A DNA stretch of 64,000 nucleotides from CAYJGJ01 sp964367585. Lineage in GTDB: Bacteria; Bacillota; Clostridia; Peptostreptococcales; Anaerovoracaceae. Positions within the stretch are counted from its first letter, which is position 1. Each line of letters opens with the position of its first letter. Below are positions 26,964 to 34,632 of this stretch, one piece after another. The stretch is from contig CAYIYH010000002.1 of NCBI GenBank assembly GCA_964367585.1, positions 110,561-174,560 of the forward strand, given 5' to 3'. Made by a program: the position numbers and the translations under genes. The notes below the pieces were generated by a model. The model searched no databases, was not told the DNA's origin, and saw nothing but the letters and a program-made list of their open reading frames with translations.

Positions 26964-28760
26964 ATGATGGAGAATAATAAAGAACGAATTCAAAATTCTA
27001 TGAAAGACTTAAGAGAAGCTATGCGAAGTAACTGCGTAGACTGCTATATAATTTGTGACGATGATTATCATGGAAGTGAATATATCAGTGATTATTTTAG
27101 GGCGAGGGAATATTTTTCCGGATTCACCGGATCCAATGGAAAACTACTCGTGACACAAGAAATGTCCGGATTGTGGACAGACGGCAGATATTTTATACAA
27201 GCTGCCAAAGAACTAGATGAAAGTGGCATAGAGCTTTTCAAAATGGGAGAAAAAAATGTGCCTACCATTGAGGAATATGTAACCTCAAAGATTACTCCAG
27301 AATCGGTAGTTGCTCTCGATGGAGATGTTGTAACCACTAAGTTTGTAAAATCGATTGATAGAGAAATAAAAACTATTGATCTTGTAAGTGCAATCTGGAA
27401 AGATAGGCCAAACCAAGGATTTAATATGATATATCAGGTCGACGGCGACCCTACGAAAGAAAAGATTAAGTCCATAAGATCAGAAATGAAAAAGAAAAAA
27501 GCAAGTGCCTTTTTACTTAGTAAGTTAGATGATATCGCATGGCTATTTAATTTGCGCGGTAGTGATATAGAGCACACCCCTGTCTTTTTTTCGTATGCAT
27601 TAATCATGAAAGATGAAATACTTCTTTTTGTGGACGAAAAAGCTGTCGCAGGGGTAATAAATAATAAAGATTCTGAATTTAATAGGATTACATCAGATTT
27701 GAATATAAAAATTGTGCCATATCGAGAAGTAGGCACTGTGTGCAATTTTATCCCTGCGTCCAATTCAGGCCTATTAGAAGATCCTGTAAAAGTGATGGTG
27801 GATATGGAATATCTGAACTACTCGCTATATGATAGATTAATCAAAAACGGAAAAGAAATTGTGAACAGTCAATTTTTGACGATTACAAAGTCGGTAAAAA
27901 GTGATAGAGAAATCGCAGCGACAAGAAGTGCGCACATTCAAGACGGTGTTGCAATGACAGAGTTTATATATGCCATGAAACATGGGTATGGCGATTTTTC
28001 TGACGAAATGCATGTAAGTGACATGTTGGCGGAATATAGAAGTGCTACGCATGATTTTGTCGACTTGAGTTTTCCAAGTATAGTAGCCTTTGCCGAAAAC
28101 GCTGCAATCGCTCATTATGAAACATCAAAGGAGACAAATAAAAAAATTGAGGGGAATAATTTCCTGCTCGTAGATTCGGGAAATCAATACACGACGGGGA
28201 CTACCGATATAACTAGGACATTTGTTGTCGGTGAGGCTACCGTAGAGATGAAGAAACACTATACTTTGACACTAAAATCCATGATGTCACTCATATGGAC
28301 CAAGTTTAAACCGGGAACAAAAGGAAGTGAATTAGATATTTTGCCTCGTATCACCATGTGGGAAGAGGGTATTGATTACAATCACGGCACGGGTCATGGT
28401 GTCGGGCATTTGCTATGTGTCCATGAGGGGCCTAATGGGATCGGCAAGAGATACGCGGATGTTGAGCTGGTCCCCGGAAATATTACGGCTGTTGAGCCGG
28501 GGGTATATTTAGAAGGAAAGTACGGGATTCGTTTAGAAAATGAAACAATATGTGTCACGGATGAAGACGACCAATTCTTAATTTTAGAACCGATTACATT
28601 TTGTCCGTTAGAAATAGATGCTATAAATACTGAAATGCTAACAGCATCGGAAATAAAAAAGATAAATAGATACAACTCGCTCGTTTTTGAAGAGATTTCT
28701 CCATATCTAGACGATGACCAAAAAGCATGGCTTATGGATCAAACGAGGGAATTAAAATAG
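26964..28760 (+). CDS. pepP: Xaa-Pro aminopeptidase, M24 family (aminopeptidase P)
   Basis: A cytoplasmic metallopeptidase of about 598 residues that removes N-terminal residues next to proline. Two creatinase-like N-terminal domains precede the pita-bread catalytic domain. The metal ligands are seen in VDSGNQYTTGTTDITRTF, GTGHGVGHLLCVHEGP and EPGVYLEGKYGIRLENE, followed by the C-terminal extension usual for the long form. The open frame starts at 26928, but no ribosome site precedes that codon. AAAGGG (26954-26959 region) fits ATG 26964 or 26967. It supplies amino acids for fermentation. Confidence 0.93.
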   Translation: MMENNKERIQNSMKDLREAMRSNCVDCYIICDDDYHGSEYISDYFRAREYFSGFTGSNGKLLVTQEMSGLWTDGRYFIQAAKELDESGIELFKMGEKNVPTIEEYVTSKITPESVVALDGDVVTTKFVKSIDREIKTIDLVSAIWKDRPNQGFNMIYQVDGDPTKEKIKSIRSEMKKKKASAFLLSKLDDIAWLFNLRGSDIEHTPVFFSYALIMKDEILLFVDEKAVAGVINNKDSEFNRITSDLNIKIVPYREVGTVCNFIPASNSGLLEDPVKVMVDMEYLNYSLYDRLIKNGKEIVNSQFLTITKSVKSDREIAATRSAHIQDGVAMTEFIYAMKHGYGDFSDEMHVSDMLAEYRSATHDFVDLSFPSIVAFAENAAIAHYETSKETNKKIEGNNFLLVDSGNQYTTGTTDITRTFVVGEATVEMKKHYTLTLKSMMSLIWTKFKPGTKGSELDILPRITMWEEGIDYNHGTGHGVGHLLCVHEGPNGIGKRYADVELVPGNITAVEPGVYLEGKYGIRLENETICVTDEDDQFLILEPITFCPLEIDAINTEMLTASEIKKINRYNSLVFEEISPYLDDDQKAWLMDQTRELK

Positions 28761-28815
28761 GCAATTCAGAGAGCGGATTTCTGATTTACAGAAGAAAGAC
28801 GTACGGCGTGGAATT

Positions 28816-29334
28816 CTATTTTAGGAGAGGATTGATTCTCCCCAAAGTTATATGAGCTAGTATTCCTATAATTGTACCACTAATCATGCCACTTATCATT
28901 AGCACCGGAAGATAATAAAAAACATTGAAACTATTTAAAAGAATAGAAGCTGCAAAAAGTTGGCCTAAGTTATGAAAGACTCCGCCGCTCATGCTAATGC
29001 CTATTATGCTGAAACGGTTAATCTTTTTGAGCAAAATCATTATTCCAAAACTTAATATCCCACCAATAATTCCATATGTCATGCCAATAATCCCATTGAA
29101 CAATAGGCCCGCAACGATTATTCTTATGATATTGATGGCAAAGGCATAGGTCGGATTTATTAAGTAAAAAGCGATAACGATTACAAGGTTTGACAATCCG
29201 AGTTTAGCGCCGGGAATGCTTGAAAAAGAGGGAATCAAAAATTCTATATATGAAAATATCAACGCAAGTGATGATAAAAGTGCTACAATAGCGATTGTTT
29301 TTGATCCGTTGTATTTTTTGGAAGTATTGTGCAT
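28816..29334 (-). CDS. Gx transporter family protein
   Basis: A 172-residue, very hydrophobic protein with about five membrane segments, resembling the Hpre_diP_synt_I/Gx transporter family (older name: heptaprenyl diphosphate synthase component I). Signature stretches are PGAKLGLSNLVIVIAFYL and GGVFHNLGQL. It follows the NusG-II gene by 20 bases, and apbE lies divergently next to them. This trio recurs in Firmicutes in connection with extracytoplasmic flavinylation and electron transfer. The substrate is unknown; flavin-related small-molecule uptake is a family-level guess. Confidence 0.85.
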   Translation of the reverse strand: MHNTSKKYNGSKTIAIVALLSSLALIFSYIEFLIPSFSSIPGAKLGLSNLVIVIAFYLINPTYAFAINIIRIIVAGLLFNGIIGMTYGIIGGILSFGIMILLKKINRFSIIGISMSGGVFHNLGQLFAASILLNSFNVFYYLPVLMISGMISGTIIGILAHITLGRINPLLK

Positions 29335-29354
29335 GTTAAATTGTCCTTATGCTA

Positions 29355-29732
29355 CTAATTGACTACGGCATCGTATGCACCATCGTCGTCTGAAACGATT
29401 TCGACAGAAACTCTATTCGGCAGACAAATGATTGTATGTGATGTTTCGTTTATCGTTCCTTGATGGATACAATGTTGGTTATTACAATTTGCGCTTTGCA
29501 TTTTGACTTCACCATCGGCTATGACTATTGTATTAAGATTTGCTCCATTGGAGATTTCGATGACTGTGTTTTCTTCAAGCGAATATGTGCCATAGATTTC
29601 TCCGTCGACCAATACTACTACATTCCCCCCTTGATTGCTCGAAAAATGCAGTAATAGCATTCCTATGATAAGGATGATTACAAAAAAAACATAGAGCAAT
29701 ATATCGGCTTTATTGAGAATTCTAAATTTCAA
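29355..29732 (-). CDS. NusG domain II-containing membrane-anchored protein
   Basis: A 125-residue protein with one N-terminal membrane helix (residues 10-28) and an outside beta domain resembling NusG domain II: VVVLVDGEIYGTYSLEEN, a CNNQHCIHQG segment and a CLPNRVSVEI end. It is not a transcription factor despite the domain name. The start is a TTG at 29732, chosen because GGAGG lies nine bases upstream and no in-frame ATG is nearby. It heads a two-gene unit with the Gx transporter and diverges from apbE. A role in flavinylated redox systems on the cell surface is inferred from context. Confidence 0.85.
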   Translation of the reverse strand: MKFRILNKADILLYVFFVIILIIGMLLLHFSSNQGGNVVVLVDGEIYGTYSLEENTVIEISNGANLNTIVIADGEVKMQSANCNNQHCIHQGTINETSHTIICLPNRVSVEIVSDDDGAYDAVVN

Positions 29733-29765
29733 TTTATTTTGCCTCCGTTTGTTTGAATCTATATT

Positions 29766-29812
29766 AGGGCGCTAACGAGCTTTCATAATTAGTCGCGTGT
29801 ATCATAGTCATT
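29766..29812 (-). repeat. Possible third, diverged copy of the dispersed leader repeat
   Basis: On the minus strand this segment shares about 25 of 33 core positions with the copy at 34529, including ACTAAT and CGTTAGC, which pair as a hairpin. Like the other copies, it is in sense orientation just upstream of a gene start (NusG-II at 29732). The match is weaker than between the other two. Confidence 0.4.
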
Positions 29813-29830
29813 TAGAAAGTAGGAATATTG

Positions 29831-30865
29831 ATGAAAAAAATTTTGCTGTTTATAATGCTTGCGACCGTAATTTTGTCTATTGCTATTGTATCATATTTTT
29901 CAAATAATAACATAGACCCTGTTTCAAAAAGTGAATATTATTTGAATACTTTTTGTACGATTACGATATATGACATGGAGAATATGTCGGTCGAAAGTGC
30001 AAACGTGCTGATCGACGATGCTTTTTATCTGTGTGGAGAGTACGAAAACAAGTTCAGCAAAACTATTGCAAATTCAGATGTTTCTATTCTCAACGACAGC
30101 CCGGGGCAGGTAATAAAAGTGGATGTTGAAGTTGCAGATTTAATAAGGAAGAGCCAAGAGATAAGTCTTCTTACAGATGGTGCATTCGATATTACGATAG
30201 GTGCAGTCTCCGAGTTGTGGGATTTTCATTCGCCAGAGCCTAAGTTGCCCGATGAAAATTCATTACAGAGTGCCTTGTCGGGTGTCGGATATGGAAATGT
30301 AATTGTGGAAGGAAATGAAGTTTCATTTACAAATAGTGAGACCAAAATAGACCTAGGCGGAATAGCTAAAGGATATATCGCAGATAAAATTGCAGAATTT
30401 CTTTTTGGACAAAATGTTACAAGTGCCATCGTTAATTTCGGTGGGAATGTCGTAACTCTAGGTGAAAAAAGTGGAGGTGAAGGGTTCTCGATTGGAGTAG
30501 AGCGGCCTTTCGTAAATTCTGATCAGTACGAAGGGGATGAAAGTAGTCGAGTTATTGGGAACATTAAATTGTCAGATCAAACCGTCGTCGTGTCAGGGAT
30601 ATACCAAAGAAATTTTATTATCGATGGTAAATTGTATCATCATATTTTAGATCCCAAAACAGGATATCCTGTAAGCACGGAATGGGAGTCAGTTGCCGTA
30701 ATCGGACCGAGGGGAGAGTCTGTGATGTGTGATGCACTTTCAACGGCATTTCTTATGATGGGAGAGGAAAAAAGCCTGGAAATACTGAGTGATTTAGACG
30801 GTTATGGGGCTATTTTTATAGGGTCAAATGGTGAATTCAGCGCCGTTGGAGTAGACGTGTACTAA
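29831..30865 (+). CDS. apbE: FAD:protein FMN transferase ApbE
   Basis: A 344-residue extracytoplasmic enzyme that attaches FMN to Thr or Ser in proteins such as Rnf and Nqr subunits. An N-terminal signal/anchor segment (residues 2-22, no lipobox cysteine) is followed by SEYYLNTFCTITIYD, DIGGIAKGY-like LGGIAKGYIADKIAE, HHILDPKTGYP and the Mg-binding CDALSTAFLMMG. The true ATG is 29831; a TTG immediately upstream is in frame, but AGGA spacing favours the ATG. It diverges from the NusG-II and Gx genes, which belong to the same functional theme. Confidence 0.95.
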   Translation: MKKILLFIMLATVILSIAIVSYFSNNNIDPVSKSEYYLNTFCTITIYDMENMSVESANVLIDDAFYLCGEYENKFSKTIANSDVSILNDSPGQVIKVDVEVADLIRKSQEISLLTDGAFDITIGAVSELWDFHSPEPKLPDENSLQSALSGVGYGNVIVEGNEVSFTNSETKIDLGGIAKGYIADKIAEFLFGQNVTSAIVNFGGNVVTLGEKSGGEGFSIGVERPFVNSDQYEGDESSRVIGNIKLSDQTVVVSGIYQRNFIIDGKLYHHILDPKTGYPVSTEWESVAVIGPRGESVMCDALSTAFLMMGEEKSLEILSDLDGYGAIFIGSNGEFSAVGVDVY

Positions 30866-30953
30866 GATAATAAGATAAAACGACAAAGTCGTCGACGTGG
30901 AAGTGCAATAAGAAAACAAAGTAAAAAGAATTAGACGTAAAAAGGAATTATTT

Positions 30954-31445
30954 ATGAGAATTATAGGGATCGATCCAGGGTATGCAATTGTAGGGTATGG
31001 GATAGTAGATAAAATAGGAAACAGCTATAAACCGGTTCATTATGGATGCATTAAGACAAGTGCAAAGACTGAAATGCCTAGTAGGCTTCTCCAAATACAC
31101 AGGGAGTTGGAAGAGTTGCTTTTGGAGTACAAGCCAAGTACTGCATCGATAGAGCAACTCTTTTTTAATAATAATGCCAAGACGGCGCTATTGGTTGGAC
31201 AGGCTAGGGGAGTGGCAATGCTTTCATGTGTTGCGCGAGGTGTCAGCATATATGAATATACTCCGTTGCAAGTGAAACAAGCACTGGTGGGATATGGAAG
31301 GGCAGAAAAGACGCAAGTACAAGAGATGGTTAAGAGAATACTCCATCTAAAAGAGGTTCCACACCCGGACGATACTGCGGATGCGTTAGCCGTTGCGATA
31401 TGTCATGGAAACAGCGCTAACTTTATTACTAAATCGATTTATTGA
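30954..31445 (+). CDS. ruvC: Crossover junction endodeoxyribonuclease RuvC
   Basis: A 163-residue Holliday-junction resolvase. The catalytic acidic residues are present: D7 (IGIDPG), E67 (SIEQLFF), D140 and D143 (DDTADALA). AAAGGA lies eight bases before the ATG. It acts with RuvAB in recombinational repair, but ruvA and ruvB do not follow here; the next gene, beyond a fresh promoter, is unrelated. Confidence 0.96.
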   Translation: MRIIGIDPGYAIVGYGIVDKIGNSYKPVHYGCIKTSAKTEMPSRLLQIHRELEELLLEYKPSTASIEQLFFNNNAKTALLVGQARGVAMLSCVARGVSIYEYTPLQVKQALVGYGRAEKTQVQEMVKRILHLKEVPHPDDTADALAVAICHGNSANFITKSIY

Positions 31446-31483
31446 CATATTACAAAATCAATGCAAAATCAAGTTATTGAGTG

Positions 31484-31512
31484 TTGCATTTGCAAAGATA
31501 GTGTAGTATAAT
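31484..31512 (+). promoter_or_regulatory. Predicted promoter upstream of the gene at 31542
   Basis: TTGCAT (31484-31489) and a perfect TATAAT (31507-31512) are 17 bases apart. The start site would be near 31519, giving a short leader of about 23 bases to the ATG at 31542. Confidence 0.75.
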
Positions 31513-31541
31513 ATCCAAAATATTAAATGTGGGGTGTCCAA

Positions 31542-32429
31542 ATGAGTTGGTTAGATAGTATAAGTAGAGAAGCGTTATTTATCATACTGCTAGCGGTGAT
31601 ATTATCGCCTATTGTAGTAAGAATTATTTTTGCGATAGGTAATCGTAATAGAGATAAAGAAAAGCAGATATTAGTAGAGTTGGATAAAAAGATAGCGGAT
31701 CTGACAGTGCATATTAATGAAGTCAAGGTTCTATTAGAATCGCAAAAAAATAAGAGTGAAGTCATTTATGTCGATAATAGAATTCAAGAAGATATTAATT
31801 TTGTACCCACTAATGAGAATGACATCTCGAAGTTGATATCAAAACCAAATTTTAAAGATAGTGTAGATGTTGAAAAGGCAGTTGAAAGTGAGATTGTACA
31901 AAAGCATGAAAGCAAAGTGGTAACGGCTCTTGCGAATAAAGTCGATACGAATCTAGAAAACAACACTGCTGTTAAGCTTAAAAACAAAGCTTTGGTAAAA
32001 CCTGAGAAAAAAACAGATACACCAAAATCAGAGAATAAAAAAACAGGTATTGAGAACAATAAAAAAGGTGCGATGGGATCTCAATCAGCGCCTGTCCAAT
32101 TAAATAATGTTGTTAGCCAAAACTCGATAATGGTAACTTCTGAGATGGATAAATTCAAGAACATTGCCTCGAATCAACCAGTGACAATGATAAACAATCC
32201 AGAACCCAATAAGCCTATTCCGAACCAAGCGACGACGAATGCAAATAATTCGGAGTCCGATAAGATTACCCCTATCCAACAGATTAATATTGAAAATAGC
32301 AGGGAAAATGAAAATCCCTTCCCTGATAATCAGATAAATGTCGCAAATAATAATAACGAAAATAGTATAGTTCAACCGATTGATAATAATGATGAGTATT
32401 TAAGGAAAGTATTGCATACTATAAAATAA
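31542..32429 (+). CDS. Hypothetical protein: membrane anchor, coiled coil, Asn/Lys-rich tail
   Basis: I do not recognise this 295-residue protein. One N-terminal membrane helix (about residues 10-30) is followed by a charged, heptad-like segment (RDKEKQILVELDKKIADLTV), then a long low-complexity tail rich in Asn, Lys, Pro and Glu with irregular repeats such as NNPEPNKPIPNQ. The open frame starts at 31527, but GGGGTG six bases before ATG 31542 fixes the start. It has its own promoter and is followed 23 bases later by another anchored protein with a disordered region. The composition suggests a scaffold facing the cytoplasm. Confidence 0.7.
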   Translation: MSWLDSISREALFIILLAVILSPIVVRIIFAIGNRNRDKEKQILVELDKKIADLTVHINEVKVLLESQKNKSEVIYVDNRIQEDINFVPTNENDISKLISKPNFKDSVDVEKAVESEIVQKHESKVVTALANKVDTNLENNTAVKLKNKALVKPEKKTDTPKSENKKTGIENNKKGAMGSQSAPVQLNNVVSQNSIMVTSEMDKFKNIASNQPVTMINNPEPNKPIPNQATTNANNSESDKITPIQQINIENSRENENPFPDNQINVANNNNENSIVQPIDNNDEYLRKVLHTIK

Positions 32430-32452
32430 ATTAAGATTGGAGAAAAAAGAAA

Positions 32453-34477
32453 ATGTTTTGTAATAAATGCGGCCGTGAAATAGGCGATGGCGCTATTCTA
32501 TGCGATGATTGTAATATCCAAACAGTCCCTGAAGATCGTATGGCTATAAGAGCTAGAGAAAGAGGTCGCCAAGTACCAACACTAGAATGGAATACAGATG
32601 GATTTCCACCGACCGACATACTAAAAACAGACGATGTATGGGAATTTATAGAAAAGACTACAAAAAGCAAGCCTGAAGAAAACTCGCATGTCACACCAAT
32701 TCAAAGTGAAGATGTAAGTGTATCATACTCTGATTCCCCTACAATCGATGAAATCATGTCTCGACCTGAATTATTTGGAATGAAAGAAGATTTGGAAGCC
32801 TTGGAAAAAGAGCTTCTTTCTGACATGGATATCACAAAATCTCCCGTGGAAACACCTCTTACTTATACACAAAGCATAGAAAATGAAATGGCTCAAAAGA
32901 TACTCGATGAGCAGCATGCGAAATTGTCAGGTAATTTGCCAGGAACGTGGGAAAATGAAGATACAACGCTGGATTCTTCGGCTTCTTTCCAATTTGATGA
33001 CAGTAGTGCGGCAAGGTATGATAATTTTATCTTTGATAACGAAGAAAGTAACTACTCGGATATAGAAACTTTCAATACATACGAAACGAAAATAGTCTCC
33101 GACAAATCTATAGATACCTATGAAAGTGGAACTGTAATCAGTAATGATGTAGAATCAAAAGCAGAAGAAACGGGTAATCCATACATGTTCGTTCCTCCTG
33201 TTTTTTTAACCACAGAAGAGGGATTGAGTGAAATCGCGGAGCAACCGCAAGACGACGAGCCGTATGCATTTGAATCTCCTAGCCGATGGTTAGAAAATGA
33301 CACGGAAGAAAATGTATCTGATGTGGAAGCAGTAGACGATATTTCTGAGGGAGATATCTTTGATTTGCTTTCTGAAACTGAAATGCTTGAGGATGCAATA
33401 ACTGTTGGAACTATAGGCGATGAAACTGAAAATGAGGAAGTTGTAGATAATGAAATCGAAAACGACGCAATTGAAGAAGGCGAAATTTCAATAGACGATA
33501 TTTTAAATGAAGAAACTCCATCTGAAGGATTGCTAGATGCAGAAACTTCAATTGAAGAAGTTCTAAGTACAGAAACTTTAACCGAGGAAACTCCGAATGT
33601 GGAAGAATTAAATGCCGAATTTTTAAATGCAGATTCTGAAAGTGAAGAATCTTCTATCGAATTATTGCCGGAAGATGCGGAGCAAGACGACACTGATTCA
33701 CTATTATCGGACTATATAGACCAGGAAAGTGATATCTCTGAATCTTATACGACAGAAACTTCTGAGGAAGAAACAACACAAACAGAAACAGAGTTTGAAC
33801 CGAAAAGCGTCGAAAGTTTAACTATGGAGGACTTGTTTGGAACGGATGTTTTTCAAGAGCTAGAAAAAGAAGATGCGATGCAAGGAGAAAATCCTTTACA
33901 AGACGATACCAATGCTGATTCAATCAGTACTGATGTGACTGAACCTCTAGTAATGGTTGAAGATGAATTTGCGGAATCTATTGAGTCAAGTGAATATAGT
34001 GAAGAAACAATAGATGATGAGTTATTAGGAGCTACTATCAGAGTTCTTCCAAAAAATCCTGAAGCAGAAAAGTCGCAAGCTGATTTGCAGGTAGATGCTG
34101 TAAGCACTTTTGAAAAAGAATCAACTGGAGGATTTGATGCTACAAGCTCCGAATCTGATGCGATGGACGAAGTCGAATCAGAGGAGTTTACTTCTCAAAG
34201 CTCTGGAAGAATGAGCTTAAACGAAGTATTTGACGAAGAAGATGGTGACAAAAAATCAAAGAAAGAAAAGAAGAATAAAAAAGAGAAGACAGGAAAAAGT
34301 AGTACAGGTAAAAAAATAGGGTTAATCATACTAAAAGTAATAGCGGTTATATTAATATTATATATTCTACTTCAAGTTACAATGATTGTAGCAGTAGAAT
34401 TCTTCCCTGATACCGCATTTTCAGATTGGGCAATAGACCTCGAATCTACAATATTTGATTTACTACTAGGGTCGTGA
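32453..34477 (+). CDS. Hypothetical protein: zinc ribbon, long acidic region, C-terminal membrane anchor
   Basis: A 674-residue protein of unusual build. The first 20 residues form a zinc ribbon (C3-x2-C6, C17-x2-C20). About 550 residues of strongly acidic, Ser/Thr-rich, probably disordered sequence follow, with loose repeats around EET, SIEE and TEET. Then comes a Lys-rich cluster (KKEKKNKKEK) and one membrane helix near residues 622-645 with a short acidic tail. The order of charges suggests a tail-anchored protein whose bulk is cytoplasmic. Spacing to the previous gene is 23 bases, so they are probably co-expressed. Function unknown; the minus-strand Ser-rich frame over it is a shadow. Confidence 0.75.
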   Translation: MFCNKCGREIGDGAILCDDCNIQTVPEDRMAIRARERGRQVPTLEWNTDGFPPTDILKTDDVWEFIEKTTKSKPEENSHVTPIQSEDVSVSYSDSPTIDEIMSRPELFGMKEDLEALEKELLSDMDITKSPVETPLTYTQSIENEMAQKILDEQHAKLSGNLPGTWENEDTTLDSSASFQFDDSSAARYDNFIFDNEESNYSDIETFNTYETKIVSDKSIDTYESGTVISNDVESKAEETGNPYMFVPPVFLTTEEGLSEIAEQPQDDEPYAFESPSRWLENDTEENVSDVEAVDDISEGDIFDLLSETEMLEDAITVGTIGDETENEEVVDNEIENDAIEEGEISIDDILNEETPSEGLLDAETSIEEVLSTETLTEETPNVEELNAEFLNADSESEESSIELLPEDAEQDDTDSLLSDYIDQESDISESYTTETSEEETTQTETEFEPKSVESLTMEDLFGTDVFQELEKEDAMQGENPLQDDTNADSISTDVTEPLVMVEDEFAESIESSEYSEETIDDELLGATIRVLPKNPEAEKSQADLQVDAVSTFEKESTGGFDATSSESDAMDEVESEEFTSQSSGRMSLNEVFDEEDGDKKSKKEKKNKKEKTGKSSTGKKIGLIILKVIAVILILYILLQVTMIVAVEFFPDTAFSDWAIDLESTIFDLLLGS

Positions 34478-34528
34478 TTCAAGTAGAGACTAGGCATAAC
34501 GGGTTCGCATGATAATATCGTTTTGCGA

Positions 34529-34584
34529 TTATAACCACGGCACGGACTAATCGTGCAATCACGTTAGCTTCTTAGCCTCGCTTT
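34529..34584 (+). repeat. Dispersed leader repeat, copy 1 (sense to the UPF0182 gene)
   Basis: About 56 bases, roughly 84 percent identical to 58161-58215 on the minus strand, sharing CACGGACTAA, CGTGCAA, ACGTTAG and CTTAGCCTC. The core CTAATCGTGCAATCACGTTAG folds as a hairpin. It ends 48 bases before the start codon of the UPF0182 gene. Confidence 0.75.
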
Positions 34585-34632
34585 AAAAAGAGCTCGAATT
34601 ATATAATTGCGAGAAAGAGAGAATATAAAAAA

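Noticed and set aside
33118..33693. 191-codon Ser-rich minus-strand frame
   Set aside because: It is the antisense of the acidic coding region (Glu/Asp codons read backwards give Ser/Ile/Phe) and has no ribosome site.
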